Shown: positions 1-8,908, counted from the first letter of the stretch. The stretch is DNA of 64,000 nucleotides from RGIG1681 sp045650505 (GCA_045650505.1 JAZRRE010000030.1:81493-145492), one strand, 5' to 3'. The notes: generated by a model from the sequence alone, not told the origin. Translations and numbers: made by a program.

Positions 1-2
1 AA

Positions 3-443
3 AGACTCAATAAACAGCTCACAAAAGCATATAAAAATGGTGCAAAAAAATCAACTGATATGTATGAGGCTGTAAACGAAGTTAACAGGCTCACAACTGA
101 AACCTCAAACGCTGGCACACTCTCATCAATTGCTGAAGAACTTTTTGATTTTGCAACAGCACTTGAGCTTCGACTTGAAAGCGCAAACACCGATGATGGA
201 CTCACTTCTTTTTCTAAATTTATGGAAAAAGTTAACGATTTTATTTCTGGTGTTGATGTGTTTGGAACAGAACAATTTAAAGTTAATGAAATTTATGTTC
301 ACCAATATGAACTTGATTATATGAAATTTCTTTTCCACCTTCTTCAAACCTCACCAAAGAAAGTTAGAGAAGAACATTCAGCCGAAGACCTTAAAAAATC
401 AACCGACAAAGCAAAAGAACAAAACAAACAAAAAGGCGAATAA
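3..443 (+). CDS. C-terminal part of an unrecognised helical protein (5' end outside window)
   Basis: The reading frame is already open at base 3 and runs to a TAA at 441-443, so this is the 3' end of a longer gene; the ATG at 60 is probably internal. The visible 146 residues are mostly predicted helix, with acidic and aromatic stretches and a very hydrophilic Lys/Glu/Gln tail. No signal peptide or membrane segment is visible. I do not recognise the family. A hairpin terminator follows 18 bases after the stop and is shared with the convergent P-type ATPase gene. Confidence 0.7.
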   Translation, partial: RLNKQLTKAYKNGAKKSTDMYEAVNEVNRLTTETSNAGTLSSIAEELFDFATALELRLESANTDDGLTSFSKFMEKVNDFISGVDVFGTEQFKVNEIYVHQYELDYMKFLFHLLQTSPKKVREEHSAEDLKKSTDKAKEQNKQKGE

Positions 444-461
444 TTTTAAAATAAATCACAA

Positions 462-488
462 AAAAAGATGGAAATATTCCATCTTTTT
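462..488. terminator. Bidirectional rho-independent terminator
   Basis: An 11-bp stem (AAAAAGATGGA / TCCATCTTTTT) with a 5-nt loop sits between two convergent genes and has A and T runs on both sides, so it can end transcription from both directions. Confidence 0.85.
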
Positions 489-495
489 CTTTTGT

Positions 496-3126
496 TTATT
501 TATCTTTAAATATCTTTGCAAGTATTGGTTTGATAAGCTCAATAACAAAGAATGCTAAAACAGCAATTCCAACAATGCTAGCAAATTGAAGAATTGTGAT
601 TGGAACAAGACCAAACAAACTTCCAACACCTGTAAAGAATACAGGAATTTGTATTGCAAAAATCACAAATGTTGAAATATTCATAACTTTGTTTCCAAAA
701 ATACCTTTCTTGAAAGAGAAATCCTTAAGTTCTTTGCAATTATAAGTGAATGTAAGTTCAGCAAGCACAATAGATAAAAGTGTGAGGGTCATAGCAATTT
801 CATAACCAAACCATACTTCAGAAACAAAGAAAATTGCAAGAGACATACCTGCTTCAATCAATGCAGTTGTTATAATTGATGCAATCATAAATGGCGTAAA
901 CACTCTTTTTTCAAGACCATTTGGTTTGCGTTTCATTGCACGTTTATCATTTTTTTCAAATGCTAGCGCTATTGAAGGAATGGTGTCAGCAATAATATCA
1001 ATATAGAGAATGTGAAGTGGTGAAATGATATCTTTAAGCATAATCATTCCCACAATAATAATAAAGATTTCTGCAAAGTTTGATGAAAGGTTATAAAGAA
1101 TAGTTCGAAGCACGTTGTTATAAATTCTTCTTCCTTCTTCAACCGCAGTCACAATTGTTGCAAAACTATCGTCCATCAAAATGATGTCTGCAACATTTTT
1201 AGTAACATCAGTTCCCGCCTTGCCCATACCAATTCCAACGTGAGCAAGTTTAAGCGCTGGTGCATCATTAACGCCGTCACCTGTCATTGCAACAACTTTT
1301 CCTGCAGCTTGGAATGCACGAACAATTCTAACTTTATGTTCTGGGGTAACACGTGCAAAAACTGTATATTTCTTAACAAAACTAACAAGTTCATCATCGG
1401 TATATTTGTCAATTGCCTTTCCTTCAACTCCTTGAGTTTCATCTTTAGCAATTCCAACTTCAATCGCAATTGCCATAGCAGTTGCTAAACTATCACCGGT
1501 AATCATTATTGGTCGCATCTTTGCATCTTTACATTTTTTAACCGCTTCTTTAACACCATCTTTTGGAGGGTCAACAAGCCCACAAATACCAACCAAAATT
1601 AAATTATTTTCATCTTCTGATTCGTATTCTTCTTTAAGGTTAACTTTTTTATAAGCAAATGCCAAAACTTTGTAAGCTTTTTTACTCATCGCCTTTTCTT
1701 TTGCAAGGAAATGACTTGCTATAAGTTTAGTCATTTTAATAACTTTGCCATTTTTGTAATAACCTGAACACTTTGATAAGATTGCTTGAAGGCTTCCTTT
1801 TGTGAGCATATAGTGACCTTCATTCATTTCACAAATAGCACTCATCATTTTTCTGTTTGAATCAAATGAAATTTCATTCACTCTTTCATATTTCTCACGA
1901 ACTGAATCAAGTGAAATATTGATATTATACAAATATTTTGAAAGTGCAATTTCAACAGGGTCACCAAGAAACTCACCTTTGTTTTTTGCATCGGCTTCGT
2001 TGTCGTTGCAAAGTGCCATAATGTTGTTAAGCATTTCAAGTTCATTATAATTTTTCTTTACATCAAGATAAGTTTTGTCGTTCGCATAAAGCTGAACAAG
2101 TGTCATTTGGTTTGTTGTGATTGTTCCGGTTTTATCAGAACATATAATTTGTGTTGCACCAAGTGTTTCAATTGCTGCAAGCTGTTTAACAACTGTTTTT
2201 CTTTTTGACATCTGCTGAACACCAATTGTAAGTGTTGCAGTAATCGACACCGGAAGCACTTCTGGAACTGCAGCAAGCACCATTGAAATGCAAAGCATAA
2301 TAATTGAAAGAGCATCTTTTTGAAGCACCAATCCATAGCAAAGTGTTGCCGCAATCAATATGCACGCAACTGCGGTAATGAATCCACTAACTTTTTTAAT
2401 TTTCACTTGAAGTGGAGTAAGCGCCTCTTTGCCAGAATCTAGACTTCCCGCAATTTTTCCAAGTTCGGTATCCATAGCTGTTGCAAACACAACCGCTTCA
2501 ATTCGACCATTAACTACATTTGTTCCCGAAAATATAATGTTTGTTTGGTCTTGAATAAGTTTATCACCTGAAAGCACACCTTCATCTTTTTCAACCTGCA
2601 TACTTTCACCGGTTAAAATTGATTCATCAACCTTTGCATTTGCTGCCATTAAAATTCTTGCATCTGCTGGAATTTTATCACCGGCTTCAAGTGAAATAAT
2701 ATCACCAACAACAAGGTCTTTTGTGTCAACTTCAACCCAAACACCATCACGCTTAACTTGAACTTTTGACTGTGTCATAGTTTTTAGTGCATCAATTGCA
2801 TTTTCAGATTTCAGTTCTTGGAAGAATCCCATAAAAATATTAACTGTTATACAAGAAAAAATTACAATTGCTTCAATGATACTTTCGCCATTCACTAATG
2901 AATAAACAAGCGACACAATGCCAACAAGAATCAAAAGCAAAACCATCATATTTGAAAACTGACTAAAAAATATTTTAAGTGGACTCTTCTTATTTTTCTC
3001 TTTTAAAATATTCTCTCCGTGAGTTTGAAGCCTTTCTTCTGCTTCTGTTTGAGTTAAACCTTTTTCAGAAGTTTGAAGTGTGCCAAAAACTTCTTCTTCG
3101 GTCATTTCATAAAATCGTTTTTTCAT
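496..3126 (-). CDS. Cation-translocating P-type ATPase, calcium (P2A) type
   Basis: ATP-driven cation pump of the plasma membrane, probably Ca2+ export. The 876 residues have the full family order: N-terminal cation ATPase domain, TGES actuator motif (about 172-175), phosphorylation motif DKTGT (Asp331), TGDGVNDAPAL hinge, and about ten membrane helices. The M4 ion-site motif reads PEVLP instead of the usual PEGLP, a small substitution in the ion path. The length is typical for bacterial PacL/LMCA1-like pumps. Monocistronic, with terminators on both sides. The exact ion is inferred from family resemblance; Mn2+ or other cations cannot be excluded. Confidence 0.92.
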   Translation of the reverse strand: MKKRFYEMTEEEVFGTLQTSEKGLTQTEAEERLQTHGENILKEKNKKSPLKIFFSQFSNMMVLLLILVGIVSLVYSLVNGESIIEAIVIFSCITVNIFMGFFQELKSENAIDALKTMTQSKVQVKRDGVWVEVDTKDLVVGDIISLEAGDKIPADARILMAANAKVDESILTGESMQVEKDEGVLSGDKLIQDQTNIIFSGTNVVNGRIEAVVFATAMDTELGKIAGSLDSGKEALTPLQVKIKKVSGFITAVACILIAATLCYGLVLQKDALSIIMLCISMVLAAVPEVLPVSITATLTIGVQQMSKRKTVVKQLAAIETLGATQIICSDKTGTITTNQMTLVQLYANDKTYLDVKKNYNELEMLNNIMALCNDNEADAKNKGEFLGDPVEIALSKYLYNINISLDSVREKYERVNEISFDSNRKMMSAICEMNEGHYMLTKGSLQAILSKCSGYYKNGKVIKMTKLIASHFLAKEKAMSKKAYKVLAFAYKKVNLKEEYESEDENNLILVGICGLVDPPKDGVKEAVKKCKDAKMRPIMITGDSLATAMAIAIEVGIAKDETQGVEGKAIDKYTDDELVSFVKKYTVFARVTPEHKVRIVRAFQAAGKVVAMTGDGVNDAPALKLAHVGIGMGKAGTDVTKNVADIILMDDSFATIVTAVEEGRRIYNNVLRTILYNLSSNFAEIFIIIVGMIMLKDIISPLHILYIDIIADTIPSIALAFEKNDKRAMKRKPNGLEKRVFTPFMIASIITTALIEAGMSLAIFFVSEVWFGYEIAMTLTLLSIVLAELTFTYNCKELKDFSFKKGIFGNKVMNISTFVIFAIQIPVFFTGVGSLFGLVPITILQFASIVGIAVLAFFVIELIKPILAKIFKDK

Positions 3127-3216
3127 AAAACTTTCCCCCTAACAATAAAATGATAGCATAAACTTAAAATACACTCAAAACAAAAAAACACAACTTATTT
3201 AATTTCAAACAAAAAA

Positions 3217-3235
3217 ACCTTTGAAATCCAAAGGT
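3217..3235 (-). terminator. Rho-independent terminator of the cofE-like/MazG-like unit
   Basis: A 7-bp stem (ACCTTTG / CAAAGGT) followed on the minus strand by a run of seven T, 12 bases after the stop codon of the pyrophosphohydrolase gene. Confidence 0.75.
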
Positions 3236-3246
3236 CTTTTTATTTT

Positions 3247-3579
3247 TTATTTATCTTCTTTAATCGTTTTTTCCAAAAATATTCTTTCTTTGAAAGCACC
3301 ACGCTTTTTTGCTTTTTCTTCTGCCACTTGAATCACCTGTTCAAGATTTGAACCTTCAAGTTCTGCAAGTGCTTTTAAAATTTCAAGCATATCGGCAAGT
3401 TCTTCAACTCTTTCACTTCCCTGTGCTTCAAGCACTTCGTTATATTCTTCAAAAAGTTTCTTTTCAAGTTCAGCCTTAAATTCTTGCTCATCAAGAATTC
3501 TGCACTTTGCAATTTCACCATTTGATTCAATTATTTCTGGAATTTTATCACGAACGAGTTTGTTATAAATCTTTTCCAT
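3247..3579 (-). CDS. MazG-like / PRA-PH-fold nucleotide pyrophosphohydrolase
   Basis: A 110-aa protein of the all-alpha NTP pyrophosphatase superfamily. The N-terminal YNKLVRDKIPEII motif is typical of the phosphoribosyl-ATP pyrophosphohydrolase-like house-cleaning group, and the metal-binding acidic residues lie in the FEEYNEVLEA and EELADMLEIL helices. I chose the ATG at 3579 because AGAGGCAGG lies just upstream and the family begins at MEKIYNKLVRDK; an ATG 33 bases earlier falls inside the preceding gene. It starts 11 bases after the stop of the CofE-like gene, so the two are probably co-transcribed. Likely role: hydrolysis of non-canonical (d)NTPs; the substrate is unknown. Confidence 0.85.
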   Translation of the reverse strand: MEKIYNKLVRDKIPEIIESNGEIAKCRILDEQEFKAELEKKLFEEYNEVLEAQGSERVEELADMLEILKALAELEGSNLEQVIQVAEEKAKKRGAFKERIFLEKTIKEDK

Positions 3580-3589
3580 AACCTGCCTC

Positions 3590-4771
3590 TTATTCAGTTG
3601 CATAGTTATCAAAGTAACCAGTGATTAAAATGATAGGAGTTCCCTTATCGCCAGAACCTGAAACAAGGTCTGAAAGCGAACCAACAAGGTCTGTAATTCT
3701 TCTTGGAGTTGTTCCAAGGGAAACCTTGCTTGTTTTCAAATCTTTCTCTTTGTTTAAAATAAACTTTTTCATTTCATCTTCTGCTTCTTTTCCTGTTAAA
3801 CCTTCAATGTTGTTATCAGCAACATATTTAAGCTTAATTTCACTAGGAGTTCCAACAAGTCCTGAAGTGAATCCTGGGCTAACAACAGGGTCAGCAAGTT
3901 CCCAAATTCCACCAACAGGGTCTTTGAATGCACCGTCACCATAAACCATACATTCAATAGTTTTGCCGGTTCTCTTTTTCATTTCTGCTTGAAGTTTTTC
4001 AGCAAATTCTTGACCTGCTCTTGGGAATAGTTTGAGTTGACCGTCTTTTGATTTGTTTGAACCAAGAACACCATACTCTTCATGATATCCGTGTTCTGTT
4101 GATGGTTCACTTAAAATGTCTGTGAGTGAAATAACTTTTTCGGCACCATTTGCTTGAAGAAGTTTCTTTGTTCTGTGTCTTGAATGAATGTCAGCACCAA
4201 TAACTTTTTTGGTGTATTTCAAAATTTCGGTTGGGTCATTACTTAAGATAACTTTTGCTTTGCCACCACAAATTTCAAGATATGTCTTGATGTAATCCAT
4301 TCCTGTGAATGGGTGTTCAACACTTCCAACAAGGTTGTAAAATTCTTCGCTTGTGTAAGCCTTATCAAATTTATAAATTCCAAGTTCGTAAAGTTTGTCG
4401 ATTGAAACAAGTGGGTTGCCCACTTCATCAAATGGGTATGAAAGTTGAATGATAAGTTCATCAACACCTTTAATAATACCCTCTAAAATGCCTGTGAAAC
4501 GATTTCTTGAAAGAATTGGAAAGATTAAACCAACAGGGCCTTCTCCAAGTTTTGCTCTAACATCATTTGCAATATCATCAGTTGTTGCAAGGTTGCCTTG
4601 ACTTTTAGCAAGCACTGCTTCAGTTACAGCAATAATATCTTTATCCTTCAAATTAATATTTCTTTCGCTGACAGTTGCAAGAACAGAATCAGCAACAATT
4701 GAAACAAGGTCATCGCCAGGTCGAATGATTGGTGCTCTAACACCAAACGCACAAGTTCCGTATGTTCTCAT
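3590..4771 (-). CDS. Coenzyme F420-0:L-glutamate ligase (CofE)-like protein
   Basis: A 393-aa soluble protein of the F420 gamma-glutamyl ligase fold family. The N-terminal half carries the family blocks (RAPIIRPGDDLVSIVADSV, AVTEAVLAKSQGN), and the central SRNRF and YGDGAFKDPVGGIWE stretches are well conserved in Firmicute members. Many such bacteria lack F420, so the real substrate is probably different and amide-bond formation is only inferred from the fold. AAGGAGG lies 8 bases before the ATG. The downstream pyrophosphohydrolase is in the same unit. A spaced inverted repeat lies upstream, between this gene and the divergent glycosyltransferase. Confidence 0.8.
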   Translation of the reverse strand: MRTYGTCAFGVRAPIIRPGDDLVSIVADSVLATVSERNINLKDKDIIAVTEAVLAKSQGNLATTDDIANDVRAKLGEGPVGLIFPILSRNRFTGILEGIIKGVDELIIQLSYPFDEVGNPLVSIDKLYELGIYKFDKAYTSEEFYNLVGSVEHPFTGMDYIKTYLEICGGKAKVILSNDPTEILKYTKKVIGADIHSRHRTKKLLQANGAEKVISLTDILSEPSTEHGYHEEYGVLGSNKSKDGQLKLFPRAGQEFAEKLQAEMKKRTGKTIECMVYGDGAFKDPVGGIWELADPVVSPGFTSGLVGTPSEIKLKYVADNNIEGLTGKEAEDEMKKFILNKEKDLKTSKVSLGTTPRRITDLVGSLSDLVSGSGDKGTPIILITGYFDNYATE

Positions 4772-4824
4772 ATTTTACCTCCTTATTGTAAAACAACAAG
4801 TTTATTTTAATTTTTTTAAAAGAC

Positions 4825-4887
4825 TGCTGTCAAATAAATCATAATAATCACACAAACTTTTTCAATCTTTGTGTAATTTTGACAGCA
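4825..4887. promoter_or_regulatory. Spaced inverted repeat in a divergent intergenic region
   Basis: Arms TGCTGTCAAA (4825-4834) and TTTGACAGCA (4878-4887) are perfect 10-bp complements and enclose a second pair ACACAAA/TTTGTGT (4850-4856, 4868-4874). Each outer arm contains a TTGACA-like hexamer reading outwards, so the repeat could be an operator or overlap the -35 boxes of the two divergent genes. No partner regulator is evident. Confidence 0.35.
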
Positions 4888-4954
4888 AAATATTATGCAA
4901 TCAAAAAAAAGTGTGTTATCATTTTATTGCAAAGAAATAAAGGAGTGTTCATTT

Positions 4955-5932
4955 ATGGTAGAAAAGTTAGTTTCAGTAATCGTTCCGGTGTTCAACGCCG
5001 AGAAATATGTGAATCGTTGTATCGATTCAATTTTAAACCAAACCTATGAAAATTTAGAGGTTATTTTGGTGAACGATGGAAGTGTTGATGGAAGCATTAA
5101 AATTTGTGAAAAGTGGCAAAAACTTGACTCAAGAGTTAAACTTATCACACAAGAAAATGCTGGCGTTTCTGCTGCAAGAAACACAGGAATCGAAAACGCA
5201 ACCGGTGACTATATTTCTTTTGTTGACAATGATGATTGGCTTCGACCAGAGATGTATAAAGACCTTGTTAGACAAGCACAAAAAGATAATGCTGACCTCA
5301 CATTCTGCAAATTTATCAATGTTGATAAATCATATAACAGAGAAAATATTAATGAAATCAATCTTTCACCTGAAAATTTAAAACACCCTGAATTCTTCTT
5401 TTTGAAAAACAGAAAAGGCAACAACCTTTCAGGAATCATTGGTTGCTGCAACCGAATTTTAATCAAAAAAGAAATGCTCAAAAAACTTAAATTTGACACA
5501 TCACTCAAGTTTGGTGAAAATGTGCTTTTTGTTTTAAACCTTGTGAAAAATGCAAAACGCATTTCAGTTGTTGATGAATATCTTTACAACCACTTCAAAG
5601 ATTCAGACATCAAAACTTATGATGAAAACTATATCGAGCATTTGAACACATATCACAAGGCAGTTAGCAAGTTTTTCAAGAGCTACAACCTTGAACTTGG
5701 CTATCTTCTAGATAACGACTATGTTCACAAAGTAATCAAGGCATACATTAAAAATGACAACTTTGTAAGTGCGATGAAAGACGCCGAAGAATCAAACGAA
5801 ATCTTCAAATCTGCCCTTTCTAAAGCAAACTATAAAAAACTCAAAAAACTTAAACACACTGCAAAACTTAAATTTAAAAACTATTTAATCTTCCACAAAA
5901 AATGGAACTGTTATAAAAAGTTTTTCAAATAA
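4955..5932 (+). CDS. Family 2 glycosyltransferase
   Basis: A 325-aa cytoplasmic or membrane-associated sugar transferase of the GT-A fold, expected to use a nucleotide sugar for cell-surface polysaccharide synthesis. The N-terminus shows SVIVPVFNAEKYVNRCIDSI, then VNDGSVDGS and the DxD-type metal site VDNDDW. The C-terminal 100 residues are basic and helical. The start at 4955 is chosen because AAAGGAG lies 9 bases upstream; an in-frame ATG at 4895 has no ribosome binding site and adds residues unlike the family. Followed directly by a terminator, so monocistronic. Acceptor and donor unknown. Confidence 0.88.
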   Translation: MVEKLVSVIVPVFNAEKYVNRCIDSILNQTYENLEVILVNDGSVDGSIKICEKWQKLDSRVKLITQENAGVSAARNTGIENATGDYISFVDNDDWLRPEMYKDLVRQAQKDNADLTFCKFINVDKSYNRENINEINLSPENLKHPEFFFLKNRKGNNLSGIIGCCNRILIKKEMLKKLKFDTSLKFGENVLFVLNLVKNAKRISVVDEYLYNHFKDSDIKTYDENYIEHLNTYHKAVSKFFKSYNLELGYLLDNDYVHKVIKAYIKNDNFVSAMKDAEESNEIFKSALSKANYKKLKKLKHTAKLKFKNYLIFHKKWNCYKKFFK

Positions 5933-5936
5933 AAGG

Positions 5937-5959
5937 CAGCACCTTGAAAACAGGTGCTG
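5937..5959 (+). terminator. Rho-independent terminator
   Basis: Stem CAGCACCT/AGGTGCTG with a 7-nt loop, followed by TTTTTTG, four bases after the glycosyltransferase stop codon. Confidence 0.85.
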
Positions 5960-6032
5960 TTTTTTGTTTGATATCAAAATTAATTTTTAAAAATAAAACA
6001 CTTGTGTTAAAATTAAATCATAGGAGAATTTT

Positions 6033-6917
6033 ATGGAAAAATCTAAAGTTTATTTTTCAAAAGAAATCACACCTGAATCACTTGTTAAAATGTTTGAAGT
6101 TTTAAACAAACCACTTGCTGGAAAAGTTGCTGTTAAACTTCATTCAGGTGAGAAAGGTAATCAAAATTATTTAAGACCAGAGTTTGTGAAAAGCCTTGTC
6201 GAAAAGGTTAACGGCACAGTTGTTGAATGCAACACAGCATACGCTGGTGCAAGAAACACAACTGAAAAACACATCAAACTTATGGCTGAACACGGTTGGT
6301 CAAAACACTTTGATGTTGACATTTTAGATGGCGAAGTTGAAGACCTTGTGCTTGAAGTTAAAAATGGCAAAATTTTAAAGAACAACTATGTCGGTGGTGG
6401 CATTCAAAAATATGATTCAGCACTTGTGCTCTCACATTTCAAAGGTCACCCAATGGGTGGCTATGGTGGAGCAATCAAACAACTTTCAATCGGTTTTGCT
6501 TCATCAAACGGAAAGGCTCACATTCATTCAGGTGGCAAAGTTTTAAGTCAAGCAACCGTTTGGAGAAACACTGCCCCACAAAACGACTTTTTGTGTGCTA
6601 TGGCAGAATCTGCAAAAACCGTTGCTGACTATTTTGGTGACAACATTGTTTACATCAATGTTATGTGCAATATGTCAGTTGATTGCGACTGCTGTGCTGT
6701 TGCTGAAGACCCATGCATAAGTGATATTGGCGTGCTTGCTTCAACCGACCCTGTTGCGATTGATAAGGCGTGCGTTGACCTTGTTTATTCTTGCACAGAC
6801 CCTAAAAAAGGTCATTTGATTGAAAGAATTGAAAGCAGAAACGGGCTTCACACAATCAAATGCGCAACTGAAATTGGGCTTGGCTCAACTGATTATGAAC
6901 TTATAAACATTGACTAA
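6033..6917 (+). CDS. DUF362 domain protein without ferredoxin domain
   Basis: A 294-aa protein of the DUF362 family, seen in the central VVECNTAYAGARN and LVLSHFKGHPMGGYGGAIK blocks and the C-terminal ASTDPVAIDKACVDLV block. Many relatives carry two 4Fe-4S ferredoxin motifs; here only a short Cys-rich stretch (CNMSVDCDCCAV, about residue 214) is seen, which does not have the CxxCxxC spacing. The biochemical role of the family is not established. GGAG precedes the ATG. The GNAT gene starts 10 bases after this stop, so the two form an operon. Confidence 0.8.
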   Translation: MEKSKVYFSKEITPESLVKMFEVLNKPLAGKVAVKLHSGEKGNQNYLRPEFVKSLVEKVNGTVVECNTAYAGARNTTEKHIKLMAEHGWSKHFDVDILDGEVEDLVLEVKNGKILKNNYVGGGIQKYDSALVLSHFKGHPMGGYGGAIKQLSIGFASSNGKAHIHSGGKVLSQATVWRNTAPQNDFLCAMAESAKTVADYFGDNIVYINVMCNMSVDCDCCAVAEDPCISDIGVLASTDPVAIDKACVDLVYSCTDPKKGHLIERIESRNGLHTIKCATEIGLGSTDYELINID

Positions 6918-6927
6918 AGGAGGATTT

Positions 6928-7443
6928 ATGACTTTTAGACTTGCAACTGAAAAAGACCTTCCAGCACTTGAAACAATGTATAAAGACATTGCAGACAATC
7001 TCACAAAAAATAATATCAAAATTTATTGGAGCAAGTTTTACCCTTACGAAGAAATTGAGGAGATTGACATAAAAAACAAAACTTTTTATGTGCTTGAAGA
7101 AAATGGTAAAATTGTTGGCGGAATCAATCTTTCAACCACTCACGAAAAAGCAAACCAAATTTCGTGGAAACACCAAACAGAAAACACAATTTACATTTCA
7201 AAACTTGGTGTCAATATTAAAAATTTAAAGCAAGGTGTTGGCAGCAAACTAATCAATCACGCAAAACAAATTGCAAAGAAACAAGATGCAGAAGTGTTAA
7301 GGCTTTTTGTGGTTAACATAAACACACCTGCAATCAAACTTTATGAAAAGAATGGTTTTGAAAGAACAAATGGAACAACCAAAGAACACCTTGAGTTTCA
7401 CGGTGTCACTCTAACCGAATTTGGCTATGAACTTAAAATTTAA
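6928..7443 (+). CDS. GNAT-family N-acetyltransferase
   Basis: A 171-aa acetyltransferase using acetyl-CoA on an unknown amine. The fold shows in the FRLATEKDLPALETMY start, the KLGVNIKNLKQGVGSKLINHA region (acetyl-CoA pyrophosphate-binding motif A, with Gln-Gly-Val-Gly-Ser) and the NTPAIKLYEKNGF motif B. The ATG at 6928 is chosen over 6910 because AAAGGAGG lies 5 bases upstream and the family starts at MTFRLA. Second gene of the DUF362 unit, ended by a strong hairpin. Confidence 0.85.
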   Translation: MTFRLATEKDLPALETMYKDIADNLTKNNIKIYWSKFYPYEEIEEIDIKNKTFYVLEENGKIVGGINLSTTHEKANQISWKHQTENTIYISKLGVNIKNLKQGVGSKLINHAKQIAKKQDAEVLRLFVVNINTPAIKLYEKNGFERTNGTTKEHLEFHGVTLTEFGYELKI

Positions 7444-7460
7444 ATAAAAAAATGACACAA

Positions 7461-7488
7461 AAAAACACTGACAGTTGTCAGTGTTTTT
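7461..7488. terminator. Bidirectional rho-independent terminator
   Basis: A 13-bp perfect stem AAAAACACTGACA/TGTCAGTGTTTTT with a 2-base loop between the convergent GNAT and zeta-toxin genes; T runs on both strands. Confidence 0.85.
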
Positions 7489-7495
7489 ATTTTTA

Positions 7496-8494
7496 TTATT
7501 TATCTCCAGGTTGTCCTGGTTGGCTTGGGTTTCCTGATTGTTTTGCAACCCTTCTTGCCATTCCTTGAGAGAATAATTTTTCAAGACCTCTAATTCTAAC
7601 AAATTCTTCAGGAGTTGTTGCTCTTGCTTTTGCCTTTTTGATTTTTTCTTCAAGTTTATCAAGTGTTTTATCACCGTCCATTTCACGGCCAGCAAGAACT
7701 GCATCTTTTGCGCTTCCAAGTGAAATGATTTGTGCCCCACCAAAACCAACAGCTTCAAGTGCGCGTCTGTGATGTTCTGGCATATTTGGGTTAAACACTT
7801 TATGAATAACATTCACATTTTCTGGGTGTTTTGGGTCATTAGACCTTGTCACAACCACAATCGCATCATAAAGCCCACGCTCTTCAATGTGCCCAACAGT
7901 TGTTGGAAGACCTTTATAAGCAAAGTCGTGATTTTCTTGAGGAACCCATCTGCAAGTGCCATCATAAGCAAGATTATCTTGACATCTGCGAAGCATACCT
8001 TCGTTGCTTGTCATTTCATCAGCAGCCATAACCACAATAACTCTTGCGTAGTCACTGTTTGTAAGGTCTGTGATTGCATAGTTGATAATTGTGTCATTTT
8101 TAAGAGTTTGGTGGATAATCATATTATATCCATTTGCTCTTGCGTGTTCGATTGCCCTTGGAGTTGTTGCGAAACTTAATTGGTCGGTGCACTCTGTGTA
8201 AATTTCAGGGTGAACTTGATTGATTTCATCAACATTAGGGTGATACATTCTATAGTCATCATTATCAATCAAAACATAATTTGTGCCATGGTTTTGCATT
8301 ATGTTTGTGATGATTCCACTCTTTCCTGAACCAGGTTGTCCACCAACAATAAATGCAACAGGTGCTGCTGATGGGGTTTTTGTTTCAGTTGAACGAGCAA
8401 GTATTTTTTGAATGGTGCTTTCGAGTGTTTCAGGGTCAAGTTTATTCCCTGCAATATACATTTGTTGTTCTGGAGAAAAATCTTCAATAGCCAT
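7496..8494 (-). CDS. Zeta-toxin-like P-loop kinase
   Basis: A 332-aa protein of the zeta toxin family. Walker A is GQPGSGKS (52-59), followed by the zeta-typical VLIDNDDYRMYHP block and the IEHARANGYNMIIHQT block that positions the UDP-GlcNAc substrate in known zeta toxins. Known members phosphorylate UDP-N-acetylglucosamine and so block peptidoglycan synthesis. The C-terminal 80 residues are basic and low in complexity, ending in a Pro/Gly/Gln tail. Its ATG overlaps the stop of the upstream small gene (TAATG), the coupling expected for a type II toxin-antitoxin pair. Confidence 0.85.
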   Translation of the reverse strand: MAIEDFSPEQQMYIAGNKLDPETLESTIQKILARSTETKTPSAAPVAFIVGGQPGSGKSGIITNIMQNHGTNYVLIDNDDYRMYHPNVDEINQVHPEIYTECTDQLSFATTPRAIEHARANGYNMIIHQTLKNDTIINYAITDLTNSDYARVIVVMAADEMTSNEGMLRRCQDNLAYDGTCRWVPQENHDFAYKGLPTTVGHIEERGLYDAIVVVTRSNDPKHPENVNVIHKVFNPNMPEHHRRALEAVGFGGAQIISLGSAKDAVLAGREMDGDKTLDKLEEKIKKAKARATTPEEFVRIRGLEKLFSQGMARRVAKQSGNPSQPGQPGDK

Positions 8495-8694
8495 TAGTTC
8501 TCTCCTTTAAGTGCATTACTGTAACTTTCTAAAACTTCATCAATAACCACTTCATTATTTTTTAAAATTTCTTCTTTCATTTGAACAAGTGCTGTTAAAA
8601 ATGGATTAGTTGAATCATATCCATTTCTTGTTTCTTGAACGATAAGTCGTTCAACGATATCTTTTGCGATATCGATTTTATTAATTTGTTCCAT
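8494..8694 (-). CDS. Epsilon-type antitoxin of the zeta toxin
   Basis: A 66-aa acidic helical protein placed immediately upstream of the zeta-like kinase and overlapping its start codon by one base. Its size, charge and order match epsilon-type antitoxins, which inhibit zeta by blocking its ATP site, although at 66 residues it is shorter than the classic protein of about 90. The role is inferred from position. The unit has a good promoter and a leader with a long hairpin. Confidence 0.7.
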   Translation of the reverse strand: MEQINKIDIAKDIVERLIVQETRNGYDSTNPFLTALVQMKEEILKNNEVVIDEVLESYSNALKGEN

Positions 8695-8732
8695 AAAATC
8701 CTTAAATTTTTTTCTTTAGTAAAAGTAAATTT

Positions 8733-8765
8733 TTGGAGGGGTGTTTTTTAAAAAACACTCTCCAA
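8733..8765 (-). promoter_or_regulatory. Long hairpin in the leader of the toxin-antitoxin mRNA
   Basis: TTGGAG..GTGTTTTTT (8733-8749) pairs with AAAAAACAC.CTCCAA (8750-8765): two stem blocks of 9 and 6 bp separated by a small internal bulge. It lies between the promoter and the antitoxin ATG and lacks a U run, so it is not an obvious terminator; it could control mRNA stability or translation. Confidence 0.5.
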
Positions 8766-8779
8766 CTTTCACTATTGGT

Positions 8780-8809
8780 ATTATACCCCACTAAAAAATG
8801 TCAAGTCAA
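8780..8809 (-). promoter_or_regulatory. Promoter of the epsilon/zeta operon
   Basis: Reading leftwards, TTGACT (8804-8809), an 18-bp spacer and TATAAT (8780-8785) preceded by G-rich bases. A second TTGACA (8799-8804) is only 13 bases from the -10 box and less likely to be used. Confidence 0.65.
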
Positions 8810-8908
8810 CGCCAAACAAAACTATGGCAATACCGATAATTTATAGTCAGCATTAATAATTTTTATAATGCTATCAAAAATATTAAAAAATAAATAAAAA
8901 TTCAACAA

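Noticed and set aside
1240..1488. Open frame of 82 codons opposite the P-type ATPase gene
   Set aside because: It lies inside a well-recognised conserved gene on the other strand, has no ribosome site and a Cys/Asn/Ser-rich composition typical of shadow frames.
3590..4771. F420 biosynthesis pathway
   Set aside because: Only a CofE-like ligase is present; no other F420 genes are near, and such ligase-fold proteins are widespread in organisms lacking F420.
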